Positions 23,378 to 31,633 of a stretch of 33,022 bases of DNA are shown here, one piece after another (positions within the stretch are counted from its first letter, which is position 1; every line of letters starts with the position of its first letter). Location of the stretch: positions 1-33,022 of the forward strand of contig CAMZBG010000011.1 of assembly GCA_947304495.1 (NCBI GenBank), in the 5' to 3' direction. A program made the position numbers and the translations under genes. Below the pieces are notes generated by a model. That model searched no databases. It was not told the DNA's origin and was given only the letters and a program-made list of their open reading frames with translations. This DNA is from an uncultured Clostridia bacterium. Its GTDB lineage: Bacteria; Bacillota_I; Bacilli_A; RF39; UBA660.

Positions 23378-25324
23378 ATGCGTTTTTTTAGGAAAATAAG
23401 AAAGTTATTATCCTTATTTATAATAATTTTTATTTTAATGAATATAGGATTATATATATATTGTTTGATAACTCCTAAAATTCAGATTACAAGAAATCAA
23501 TCTTATTATTTATATGATATGAATAATAATCTTATCTATAACAATTATAGTTGGTTGGAATTAGGTAATATAAGTAATTATTTAATTGATGCAACATTAT
23601 CTACTGAAGATAAACATTTTTATTACCATATTGGTTTTGATTATTTAAGAATAGTTAAGGCATTAATTAATAATATTTCTTCTAAAAGTCTATCAGAGGG
23701 AGCTTCGACAATTACACAGCAGTATGCCAGGAATTTGTATTTAAATTATGAAAAAACATGGAAGAGAAAATTTGATGAGGCTATTTTAGCATTTGAACTG
23801 GAAACTCATTATACTAAAGATGAAATACTTGAGGGGTACTTGAATACGATTAATTATGGGGGAGTATATGGCATAGAAAATGCGGCAAGGTATTATTTTG
23901 GTAAATCAGCTAGTGAGCTTGATTTAGCTGAAGCTTCTATGTTAGCTGGAATTCCACAATCACCATCAAATAATTCACCTATTACTAATATAGATAGAGC
24001 TAAAGAAAGGCAGAAAATTGTATTACAAATGATGTTAGAAAATAAAAAAATCAATGAAAGTGAATATAATGAGGCGTTTAATAAAAATTTAGTTTATATA
24101 GGGGAGAGTAATGCTAATACGACATCAGGAAAATTATATTTTAAAGATGTTGTTTTAAATGAATTAAAAAATATTGATAGGATTCCTGATTCTATCCTTA
24201 ATGTTGGGGGGATTAAGATATATACTACTTTAGATAATGAAGCTCAAAATAATTTAGAAATGGCTATTAATCAGAAATATAATAATGATTTACAGGTATC
24301 TGCTCTTTTAATGAATCCAGATAATGGTGGTATTATAGCTTTAGTTGGAGGAAGAGATTATAATACTAGTCAATTTAATAGAGCTACTAGTGCTAAAAGG
24401 CAGGTGGGTTCAACAATGAAACCATTTTTATATTATACAGCTTTAGAAAATGGATTTACTTCGGCTTCGTCTTTTATCAGTGAGAAAACAACTTTTTCTT
24501 TTGCTAATGATAGGAAATATACACCTAAAAACTATAATGATAAATATGCTAATGGACCACTATCAATGGGGGCGGCAATTGCTTATTCAGATAATATATA
24601 TGCTGTTAAGACGCATCTGTTTTTGGGTGAAGAAAAATTAGTATCAATATCTAATAGGTTAGGAATTACTAATAAACTTGAAGCTGTTCCTTCATTGGCA
24701 CTTGGAACTGAAGAAATTAGTTTAATGGAGATGGTTAGTAGTTATGCTGCATTTGCTAATATGGGATACAAAGTTAAAGAACATGCAATAGATAGAATAG
24801 AAGATAGTAATGGGAATATTTTATATCAATTTAGGGAAGAAAAGAGTAATATTTTAAATGAAAGTTTAGTATATATTTTGAATGAAATGCTAACTTATAC
24901 TTACGATAAAGATTTTGTTGATTATAATTATCCTACTTTAATTAGTTTGTTGCCTAAGATTACTAATAAATATGCTATAAAATCTGGGACTACTAATACT
25001 GATATGTGGATTATTGGTTATAATAAAAATGCTGTTTTAGGAATTTGGACTGGTTATGATGATAATAGGGAGATAAGTGATAATTATAGTAATATTCATA
25101 AGGATATTTGGATCCAAGTTATGGAAGAATATTTAAAAGACAAAGATAATACTTGGTATCATGCTCCGAATAATATTGTTGGGGTACTTGTTAACCCAAT
25201 TACTGGGGAGATAGCTAAGCAAGATAATAAAAGGAGTAAAATGTTCTATTTTATAAAAGGAACTGAACCATATACGGATAATAATTATGATTTAGATTCT
25301 GTTTTTAAAGAAAAAAGTGAGTAA
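23378..25324 (+). CDS. class A penicillin-binding protein (transglycosylase/transpeptidase)
   Basis: 648 aa bifunctional peptidoglycan synthase anchored by one N-terminal membrane helix (about 10-29). The GT51 glycosyltransferase domain has STEDKHFYYHIGFD with catalytic Glu77, then EGASTITQQYARNLYL and EGYLNTINYGGVYGIENAA. The transpeptidase domain has the three penicilloyl motifs: STMK (Ser345), SDN (Ser404) and KSGT (Lys535). The frame is open upstream from a TTG at 23336, but the ATG at 23378 after GTGAGTGATTTT is the better start and gives a short basic cytoplasmic tail. It is short for PBP1A, without a long C-terminal extension. It is divergent from the argS operon. Confidence 0.92.
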   Translation: MRFFRKIRKLLSLFIIIFILMNIGLYIYCLITPKIQITRNQSYYLYDMNNNLIYNNYSWLELGNISNYLIDATLSTEDKHFYYHIGFDYLRIVKALINNISSKSLSEGASTITQQYARNLYLNYEKTWKRKFDEAILAFELETHYTKDEILEGYLNTINYGGVYGIENAARYYFGKSASELDLAEASMLAGIPQSPSNNSPITNIDRAKERQKIVLQMMLENKKINESEYNEAFNKNLVYIGESNANTTSGKLYFKDVVLNELKNIDRIPDSILNVGGIKIYTTLDNEAQNNLEMAINQKYNNDLQVSALLMNPDNGGIIALVGGRDYNTSQFNRATSAKRQVGSTMKPFLYYTALENGFTSASSFISEKTTFSFANDRKYTPKNYNDKYANGPLSMGAAIAYSDNIYAVKTHLFLGEEKLVSISNRLGITNKLEAVPSLALGTEEISLMEMVSSYAAFANMGYKVKEHAIDRIEDSNGNILYQFREEKSNILNESLVYILNEMLTYTYDKDFVDYNYPTLISLLPKITNKYAIKSGTTNTDMWIIGYNKNAVLGIWTGYDDNREISDNYSNIHKDIWIQVMEEYLKDKDNTWYHAPNNIVGVLVNPITGEIAKQDNKRSKMFYFIKGTEPYTDNNYDLDSVFKEKSE

Positions 25325-25327
25325 AAT

Positions 25328-25350
25328 AAAAAAAGGTTTTTAAACCTTTT
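25328..25350. terminator. shared terminator between the PBP gene and parB
   Basis: Stem AAAAGGTT (25331-25338) and AACCTTTT (25343-25350) with a 4-base loop. On the minus strand a run of seven T follows, so it is a good terminator for parB. On the plus strand only four T follow. The arm includes part of the parB stop. Confidence 0.7.
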
Positions 25351-26638
25351 AAAATTCAATAATTATACATTTATTTATTTCGTTACTGTATGCTTTATAA
25401 TCAATATCATTGTCATTTAAGAATTCAATTAGTTGATCATATTTATCTTCAGTTGGTTCTTCAACCGGTACTTGATAGTTCATTTCTGGAGCTACAGGTG
25501 TTGGTTCCATAGTTTCATTATTTTCTGTATTAAACAAAGGAAGATCTGCAGCTGGTGCCGAAGCTATAGGTTGGCTAGCAACTTCTGGCATTGGTGCTAT
25601 TTCTGGAACTACTGGAGCTGGTGCAGCTGGGGTTGGTTCTGTAAATAGCGGAATATCTGCCATACTTGGTTGAGGTGCATTATTCATAGGTTCTGGAGCT
25701 GGCATTACAACTGGTTCTGGAATTACTGGCTGACTAGCAACTTCTGGCATTGGTGCTACTTCTGGAGCAGCTGGTGCTGGAGCCACACTTGGATTGATAC
25801 CAAAATTTGGTATAGGGTTTGGTTCTGGCATAGATGGAGCTTGTGGCATTGGGTTTATTGCTTGCATATTCATAGAATTTAATGATGCATCATTGGCATT
25901 TTGGTTAGGGTTTAAATTAGGAAAAAAGTTTCCGTTATTCATATTATCACTTTCCTTTTCTTCTTTTTTTTCTTCATCACTGATATTTAGTGATTTCATT
26001 ATATCGCTAATTGCTGATTTAATTTCTTCTTCAGTAACTGTTTTTTCATTTATTATCTCATCTAACTCTTTAACACTTAGTCTTTCATTTATTACTCTTT
26101 CTAGTAATTCTTTTTGTTTTGCTTCATCAGTTATGCTAAGTAGACTTTTGGCATGTCGTTCACTTATTCTTCTTTTCATTAGGGCATCTTGAATATTTTG
26201 AGGTAATGCTAAAAGTTTTAATTTATTTGAAATTGTAGTTGGTGTTTTACCAACCATTTCTCCTAATTGTTGTTCACTTATTTCTTTAGCTGATATTACA
26301 TCTTTATATGCCTGTGCTTCTTCAATTGGACTCATATTTTCTCTTTGAATATTTTCAATTAGAGCTAATTCTTTTAATTTAGATTCTTCAAAGTTTTTAA
26401 CAAGAACGGGAACTTTGGTAAGGCCTGCCATTTTAGCAGCACGCATTCTACGTTCTCCTGAAATTATTTCATATGAATTACCTTTTTGAATTACTAATAT
26501 GGGATTTAATATACCATATTCTTTAATTGAAGCTGCTAATTCTTTTAGTGATTCTTCATTGTATGCTTTTCTTGGTTGATAGCTATTGGGCATTAATAAG
26601 CTAATATCAACATAAAAAACACTTTCTGTTTGTTCCAA
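25349..26638 (-). CDS. parB: ParB/Noc family CTP-dependent DNA-binding protein with a long repeat linker
   Basis: About 429 aa, against 280-290 for usual ParB or Noc. Residue numbers here count from the in-frame ATG at 26653. The N-terminal CTPase domain has SYQPRK near 24, SGERRMRAAKMAG near 65 and LIENIQRENMSPIEEAQAY near 98. The central helix-turn-helix has QQLGEMVGKTPTTISNKLKL. A charged coiled segment of about 195-235 leads to a Pro/Ala/Met-rich linker of about 165 residues holding a duplicated block (APMPEVASQP twice). It ends with a compact domain DKYDQLIEFLNDND through CIIIEF. GAGGTGG ends four bases before a TTG at 26638, which I prefer over the ATG at 26653. No parA is next to it. 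Its place after rsmG is that of noc in Bacillus, so Noc is an alternative. Confidence 0.85.
   Translation of the reverse strand: MEQTESVFYVDISLLMPNSYQPRKAYNEESLKELAASIKEYGILNPILVIQKGNSYEIISGERRMRAAKMAGLTKVPVLVKNFEESKLKELALIENIQRENMSPIEEAQAYKDVISAKEISEQQLGEMVGKTPTTISNKLKLLALPQNIQDALMKRRISERHAKSLLSITDEAKQKELLERVINERLSVKELDEIINEKTVTEEEIKSAISDIMKSLNISDEEKKEEKESDNMNNGNFFPNLNPNQNANDASLNSMNMQAINPMPQAPSMPEPNPIPNFGINPSVAPAPAAPEVAPMPEVASQPVIPEPVVMPAPEPMNNAPQPSMADIPLFTEPTPAAPAPVVPEIAPMPEVASQPIASAPAADLPLFNTENNETMEPTPVAPEMNYQVPVEEPTEDKYDQLIEFLNDNDIDYKAYSNEINKCIIIEF
25575..25758. repeat. 25-base direct repeat in the parB linker
   Basis: An identical 25-base sequence occurs at 25575-25599 and 25734-25758, starting CTAGCAACTTCTGGC. 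The offset of 159 bases is exactly 53 codons, so the reading frame is kept. It encodes the repeated APMPEVAS block and suggests expansion by in-frame duplication. Confidence 0.85.
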
Positions 26639-26726
26639 TTTACCACCTCTCATTCTTCTCTACCCTATATTAATATAATACACTAAATTATTATTTTTTT
26701 CAACAGTTTTATGTTTTAATATTTTA

Positions 26727-26735
26727 TGTTATACT
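26727..26735 (+). promoter_or_regulatory. extended -10 promoter of the 91-aa gene
   Basis: TG-T-TATACT (26727-26735), 16 bases before the GTG start. The -35 region is TTTTAT, weak. Confidence 0.5.
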
Positions 26736-26751
26736 TTGTTTGGTGATATTT

Positions 26752-27027
26752 GTGAAAATTAATGGAGAATCGATAGATATAGCAAAAGTTATTGAAGAAA
26801 ATGATTATAATAATTTATTGATTAAAAGAAGAGAAAACAATTTATTACTTAGTGACTATCAAGTAAGTGTATTGAATAATAATAGTTTTGATTATAAAAA
26901 ATATGGTAGTTTAAGGGAATTATTATTTGATATTGAGGATTATTTAAATGAGAATTACGATGAAGAATTAGATATTGTTAGTAATCAAATTGCTGAAATG
27001 ATATATTATATGGATACAAAAAAATAA
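26752..27027 (+). CDS. 91-aa acidic protein of unknown function
   Basis: I do not recognise a named family. The GTG at 26752 is four bases after GGTGATA and is better than the TTG at 26740. The protein opens with MKINGESIDIAKVIEENDYN, where MKINGE resembles the first strand of a small beta-grasp domain. It continues LLLSDYQVSVLNNNSFDYKK and then a strongly acidic helical half (LRELLFDIEDYLNENYDEEL, VSNQIAEMIYYMDT). It has no signal peptide or membrane segment. It sits between parB and rsmG on the opposite strand, in a block otherwise limited to housekeeping genes, with a proper promoter and a shared terminator. It is therefore likely real and possibly tied to replication or cell division. Confidence 0.7.
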   Translation: MKINGESIDIAKVIEENDYNNLLIKRRENNLLLSDYQVSVLNNNSFDYKKYGSLRELLFDIEDYLNENYDEELDIVSNQIAEMIYYMDTKK

Positions 27028-27052
27028 AGATATATTTAGATATCTTTATTTT
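27021..27052. terminator. shared hairpin terminator holding both stop codons of convergent genes
   Basis: Perfect 13-bp inverted repeat AAAATAAAGATAT (27021-27033) and its inverse (27040-27052) with a 6-base loop. The plus-strand stop (27025-27027) is in the left arm and the rsmG stop (27036-27038) is in the loop. T-rich tails exist on both strands. Confidence 0.85.
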
Positions 27053-27737
27053 TAATTTGATTATATGTTCTAGGATAAATATCTGGTGTTTTTGTTTCTT
27101 TTGTTATTTTATATATTGTGCGATTACTTTCTTCAAATGGAAGTTTAAATTTAATTATCGATTCATTAATTAAATGTAATTTTTGATAATAATTATCGAT
27201 GTTTTTTATTTCTTCATCAATATTTGATTTTAAGGCTATGAATGTACCATTAGTTTTTAGTGCGGGAATTGAATATTCTAAAAGATGTTTTAAAGGGGCT
27301 ACGGCTCTCGATGTTACGATATCATATTTTTCTCTATTTACTTTGGTATATTCTTCGGCTCTAGCATTAATAACATTAATATTATCTAATGATAATTGTT
27401 TAATTACATATTTTAAAAATTCACATTTTTTTTGCGTAGCATCTAATAAATCTATTTTTAAATTAGGAAAGGCTATTTTTAATACTAGACCTGGAAATCC
27501 AGCACCAGTACCTATATCTAAGATATATTGATCGTTTAAACTAATGCTTTTTACTATTGTCAAAGAATCATAAAAATGTTTTAAGTATACTTGATTTTCT
27601 TCTGTAATTGCTGTTAAATTATATTTTTTATTTTCTTCTACTAAAAGAGAATAATAAGTTCCTAGTTGTTCTAATTGATGATTATTTAGATTTATATTTA
27701 ATTTATTTAATTCAGTAATAAATTTTTCTTTATTCAT
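27036..27737 (-). CDS. rsmG: 16S rRNA (guanine-N7) methyltransferase
   Basis: 233 aa SAM-dependent enzyme that makes m7G in the 530 loop region of 16S rRNA. Motifs are YNLTAITEENQVYLKHFYDS near the start, the SAM site ILDIGTGAGFPGL, LLDATQKKCEFLKYV and VTSRAVAPLKHLLEY. Length and motifs are normal. Its start overlaps the mnmG end by eight bases, so translation is coupled. The mnmE-mnmG-rsmG order is the classical origin-proximal one. Confidence 0.96.
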   Translation of the reverse strand: MNKEKFITELNKLNINLNNHQLEQLGTYYSLLVEENKKYNLTAITEENQVYLKHFYDSLTIVKSISLNDQYILDIGTGAGFPGLVLKIAFPNLKIDLLDATQKKCEFLKYVIKQLSLDNINVINARAEEYTKVNREKYDIVTSRAVAPLKHLLEYSIPALKTNGTFIALKSNIDEEIKNIDNYYQKLHLINESIIKFKLPFEESNRTIYKITKETKTPDIYPRTYNQIKNKDI

Positions 27738-29601
27738 GATAATACTTCCTTAAATATATCATTAGTATTGATATGTCAGCAGGATTAACTCCACTAATTC
27801 TTAGAGCTTGACCAATTGTTGTTGGATTAACTTTAAGTAGTTTTTGTCTAGCTTCAGTGGCTAGATTAGGTACTTTATTATAATCTATGTCTTTTGGTAT
27901 TTGCTTTTCTTCGTATTTTAACATTTTATTAGCTTCTTTATTTACTTTATTTATATATCCTTCATATTTTATATTTATTTCTACTTGTTCACAGATTACT
28001 TCTGAATATTCTTTTGGTAATAATTGATTGTTTTTTAGGATATCGATAGTTATTTCTGTTCTTTTAAGTAGATTATATAATGATATTGAATCTTTTATTG
28101 TGGCACTATTTAGATTTAACAATAATTGATTATTTTCTTTGGTAGGATTTAATTTTGTTTCTTTTAGATAATTTGTTAATTCTTTGATGGCTTGTTTTTT
28201 GGCTAAAAATCTTTGATATCTATCTTCTTTTATCAAACCTGATTGATATCCATATTCGGTTAATCTAATATCAGCATTATCATGTCTTAGAATTAGCCGA
28301 TATTCTGCTCTAGATGTTAACATACGATATGGTTCTATTGTTCCTTTAGTTACTAAATCATCTATTAAAACACCAATATAAGCTTCATTTCTTTTTAGGA
28401 TTAATGGTTCTTTATTATCTATCGATAAGGAAGCATTGATACCAGCTATAATTCCTTGGCCGGCTGCTTCTTCATAACCACTAGTTCCATTTATTTGGCC
28501 TGCAGTATACAAATTTTTTAGGACTTTTGTTTCTAGGGTTCTATTTACTTGGGTAGGGTAGATAGCATCATATTCAATAGCATAGGCATATTTATTGATT
28601 ATAGCATTTTCTAAACCTGGTAGTGAATGAACCATTTTTTCTTGAACATCTCTTGGCATACTGGTAGAAAAACCTTGTAAATACATATCATCATAATAGA
28701 TACTTTCTGGTTCTATAAATAATTGATGGCGTTCTTTATCACTAAATCTGACTATTTTATCTTCAATTGATGGACAATATCTTGGCCCAACACCTTCAAT
28801 ATCATCTCTACCGCCATACATAGCAGATTTATTCAAATTATCTAAGATAATTTTGTGTGTTTCTGGAGTGGTATAGATTAAGTGACAAGGTATTTGTTTT
28901 GATATATCATATGTTTCATCTTGCTCGGTATTAAAACTATAACATTTTGAATCTCCTGGTTCTTCTTTAGTTTTAGTAAAATCAATTGAACTTTTTTCAA
29001 TTCTTTGTGGTGTTCCTGTTTTTAGTCTTAAGATATCAAAACCATATGATCTTAATTTGTCACTTAAATGCATTGATGGTCTTTCTCCATGGGGACCACT
29101 TCTTGTTCTTTCTGAACCTACTAATATATCGGCTTTTAAATAGGTCCCTGTGGTTAGGATTACTTTTTTACTATAAATTTTCTCATTATTCTCAGTGACA
29201 ACACCTAAAACAGTATTTTCTTCAACAATTAAATCTTCAATCATTGATTCTTTAATGGTTAAATTTTTAGTTTTTTCTAATTCTTTTACCATTTCTTTTG
29301 GATAGGTTACTTTATCAACTTGAGCTCTTAATGATCTTACAGCTGGTCCTTTAGAGGAATTAAGCATTTTCATTTGTAGCATACTTCTATCGGCAATTCT
29401 TCCCATAATACCACCTAAAGCATCAATTTCACGGACAATTATTCCTTTAGCACTACCACCAACTGATGGGTTACATGGTAGGGTAGCTATATTATTTTTA
29501 CTAGCTGTAATTAATAACGTTTTTTTACCTATATGAGCTGCAGCATATGCTGCCTCACATCCAGCATGGCCGCCACCTACGACAATTACATCATATTGCA
29601 T
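27730..29601 (-). CDS. mnmG: tRNA uridine 5-carboxymethylaminomethyl modification enzyme MnmG
   Basis: 623 aa FAD-dependent partner of MnmE; together they modify U34 of tRNAs reading NNA and NNG codons. The FAD site is VIVVGGGHAGCEAA at the start. NPSVGGSAKGIIVREIDALGG follows, then KTGTPQRI, and GYEEAAGQGIIAGINA near 380. The C-terminal helical MnmE-binding domain runs to GQALRISGVNPADISIL. A TTG-started extension to 29625 exists, but the ATG at 29601 after AAGTGATAAA gives the usual MQYDVIVVGG start. Confidence 0.97.
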   Translation of the reverse strand: MQYDVIVVGGGHAGCEAAYAAAHIGKKTLLITASKNNIATLPCNPSVGGSAKGIIVREIDALGGIMGRIADRSMLQMKMLNSSKGPAVRSLRAQVDKVTYPKEMVKELEKTKNLTIKESMIEDLIVEENTVLGVVTENNEKIYSKKVILTTGTYLKADILVGSERTRSGPHGERPSMHLSDKLRSYGFDILRLKTGTPQRIEKSSIDFTKTKEEPGDSKCYSFNTEQDETYDISKQIPCHLIYTTPETHKIILDNLNKSAMYGGRDDIEGVGPRYCPSIEDKIVRFSDKERHQLFIEPESIYYDDMYLQGFSTSMPRDVQEKMVHSLPGLENAIINKYAYAIEYDAIYPTQVNRTLETKVLKNLYTAGQINGTSGYEEAAGQGIIAGINASLSIDNKEPLILKRNEAYIGVLIDDLVTKGTIEPYRMLTSRAEYRLILRHDNADIRLTEYGYQSGLIKEDRYQRFLAKKQAIKELTNYLKETKLNPTKENNQLLLNLNSATIKDSISLYNLLKRTEITIDILKNNQLLPKEYSEVICEQVEINIKYEGYINKVNKEANKMLKYEEKQIPKDIDYNKVPNLATEARQKLLKVNPTTIGQALRISGVNPADISILMIYLRKYYHE

Positions 29602-29609
29602 TTTATCAC

Positions 29610-30950
29610 TTACTTTCCTAGGCAAAATCTGGAGAATATTTCATTTATTAATTCATCTGTATATGTTTCTCCAATAATTTCTCCTAAAATACTCCAAACA
29701 TCTTTTAAATCCATCTCAATAATATCAATTGGAGCATTATTTTCAATATTTTTAATACATTCTTTAATAATATTTAATGATTTATTTAATAATGATATAC
29801 TTCTAGCATTACTTAAATATGTCATGTCTTTCGTATCTATTTGTTCCATATTAAACATATTAATAATTGCTTGTTTCAAATCTTCTAAACCAGTATTATC
29901 CTTTAAACTTATTTTAATACTATCTTCAGACAATTCTAGTTTATTTGGTAAATCAGTTTTATTAATAACAATAATATGTTTTTTATTTTTAATTGTTGAT
30001 AATAATTTCTTTTCTTCTTCGGTTAAGACATCATTATTATTTAGCATAAAAATTACTAAATCAGCTTTATTAATTATTTCTAAGCTTTTATTAACACCAA
30101 TACTTTCTACTAGATCATTAGTTTTTCTGATGCCTGCAGTGTCAATGATATTGCAAAGTATTCCATTTAGAATAAATTTACCTTCAACTATATCTCTGGT
30201 TGTTCCTTCAATATTGGTTACAATAGCCTTATCTTCTTCAAGTAAAGCATTTAAAAGACTACTTTTACCAACATTTGGTTTACCAACAATACCAATATTT
30301 ATACCTTCATTGATAAGTTTTCCATTTTCAGAGTTAGCAATAATATTTAATAATTTTGTTTTAAAACTTTCAATCGATGGTAATATTTTGTCATTAGTTA
30401 CTACTTCGATATCCTCATATTCTGGGTAATCTATGTTTACTTCAATATTACTAATGATATCAATTAGTTCTTTTCTAAGTGATGATATTAAAGAAGAGAC
30501 ATTACCATTTAATTGATTAATTGATACTTTTCTAGATTTTTCTGTTTTAGCTTCGATTAGATTCATAACTCCTTCAGCTTGAGTTAAGTCAATACGACCA
30601 TTTAAGAATGCTCTTTTAGTAAACTCTCCAGGTTCTGCTAATCTAGCTCCATTATTTAGAAGTAACTCCAATACTTTATTAGTTGTACTAATTCCACCGT
30701 GACAGTTTATTTCAACGATATCTTCAGTAGTAAACGTACGTGGAGATAACATAACACTTACTAACACTTCATCGATTATTTCTCCTTCATTAACTATGTG
30801 TCCGTAGTGAATAGTATGTGTTTTTACTTTAGTTATATCCTTATCAAATATTTTATTAACTATATTTATTGATTCTGTTCCACTAACTCTGATAATAGAA
30901 ATAGCTCCAATACCTAAAGCAGTAGAAATAACAGCAATTGTATCTTCCAT
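29610..30950 (-). CDS. mnmE: tRNA modification GTPase MnmE
   Basis: 446 aa. The N-terminal formyl-tetrahydrofolate-binding domain has DTIAVISTALGIGAISIIRV and VEINCHGG. The helical domain carries an inserted G domain with G1 GKPNVGKSSL, G2 GTTRD, G3 DTAGIR and G4 NKTD. The C-terminus is FCLGK, the CxGK motif with the catalytic Cys. I chose the ATG at 30950 because GGAGGGAATATT precedes it; the frame is open 11 codons further. It is nine bases upstream of mnmG. Confidence 0.97.
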   Translation of the reverse strand: MEDTIAVISTALGIGAISIIRVSGTESINIVNKIFDKDITKVKTHTIHYGHIVNEGEIIDEVLVSVMLSPRTFTTEDIVEINCHGGISTTNKVLELLLNNGARLAEPGEFTKRAFLNGRIDLTQAEGVMNLIEAKTEKSRKVSINQLNGNVSSLISSLRKELIDIISNIEVNIDYPEYEDIEVVTNDKILPSIESFKTKLLNIIANSENGKLINEGINIGIVGKPNVGKSSLLNALLEEDKAIVTNIEGTTRDIVEGKFILNGILCNIIDTAGIRKTNDLVESIGVNKSLEIINKADLVIFMLNNNDVLTEEEKKLLSTIKNKKHIIVINKTDLPNKLELSEDSIKISLKDNTGLEDLKQAIINMFNMEQIDTKDMTYLSNARSISLLNKSLNIIKECIKNIENNAPIDIIEMDLKDVWSILGEIIGETYTDELINEIFSRFCLGK

Positions 30951-30991
30951 AATATTCCCTCCAATTCCATAATATTTTATCACATAAATAG

Positions 30992-31027
30992 AAAAAAAGA
31001 TTAAAAATAAGTTATTTTTTAATCTTT
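30992..31027 (-). terminator. terminator of the rnpA-yidC-jag transcript
   Basis: Minus strand stem AGATTAAAAA (arms 31025-31016 and 31007-30998) with an 8-base loop, then seven T. It covers the jag stop codon. mnmE then depends on its own promoter or on read-through. Confidence 0.65.
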
Positions 31028-31633
31028 TTCTTCTTTAGGTTTAATTACTACACATCTATTTGGTTCTTCACCAACAGATTCAGTATAAACGTATTTATTT
31101 TCTGATAAGATACTATGAATTATTCTTCTTTCATAAGAATTCATACTATCTAATTTTGTTTCTACTTTTGTTTCTTTTACTTCTCTAGCTACTTTCTTTG
31201 CTAAAAACTCTAAATTTTTTACTCTTTTTTCTTTATAGTTTTCAACATCTAAGATTATTCCAATAAACTCATTTGTTTCATTATGAACTATTTGTCTTAT
31301 AATTGTTTGAAGTGCTTCGATAGTTGAACCATTTCTACCAATTAGAACGGCGTTATGATCTGAGAATAGTTTAATGGTTAAATTATCACTTCTTCTTCTA
31401 ACTTCAAGATTTACATTAAGTCCCATCATTTTAGTTATTTCAATAATACTTTCTTTAATAAAATCTATTAAATCATTATAATTAATAACTTCTATTTTGA
31501 CATTTTTCTTAAGTAAGCTGTTTTTTTCTTCTAGAACATTAACGATTAAATCTTTTTCATTTATTTTTAATTCTGATAAAGCTTTTTCAATTGCTTCTTC
31601 TTTAGTTTTTCCTTCATATTCATATTTTTTCAT
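31019..31633 (-). CDS. jag: KhpB/Jag (EloR) RNA-binding protein
   Basis: 204 aa with three domains. Jag-N covers about 1-50 (YEGKTKEEAIEKALSEL). The KH-II domain covers about 75-145 and has LIGRNGSTIEALQTIIR, the GxxG RNA-binding loop being GRNG. R3H covers about 150-204 (MNSYERRIIHSIL, the ER-H pattern). In pneumococcus the homolog EloR/KhpB controls cell elongation with KhpA. The linker between Jag-N and KH is very short compared with many homologs. ATG overlaps the yidC stop (TAATG). Confidence 0.95.
   Translation of the reverse strand: MKKYEYEGKTKEEAIEKALSELKINEKDLIVNVLEEKNSLLKKNVKIEVINYNDLIDFIKESIIEITKMMGLNVNLEVRRRSDNLTIKLFSDHNAVLIGRNGSTIEALQTIIRQIVHNETNEFIGIILDVENYKEKRVKNLEFLAKKVAREVKETKVETKLDSMNSYERRIIHSILSENKYVYTESVGEEPNRCVVIKPKEEKD

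Noticed and set aside
25433..25882. Trp-rich open frames opposite the parB linker
   Set aside because: They are the complement of repeated Pro/Ala codons in the linker; tryptophan-rich strings of this kind are artefacts of that repeat.
29533..30429. Long 298-codon open frame antisense to mnmE
   Set aside because: Its translation is a Ser/Ile/Leu-rich low-complexity string with no ribosome site, as expected from the complement of an A-T rich gene. mnmE on the other strand has every family motif.
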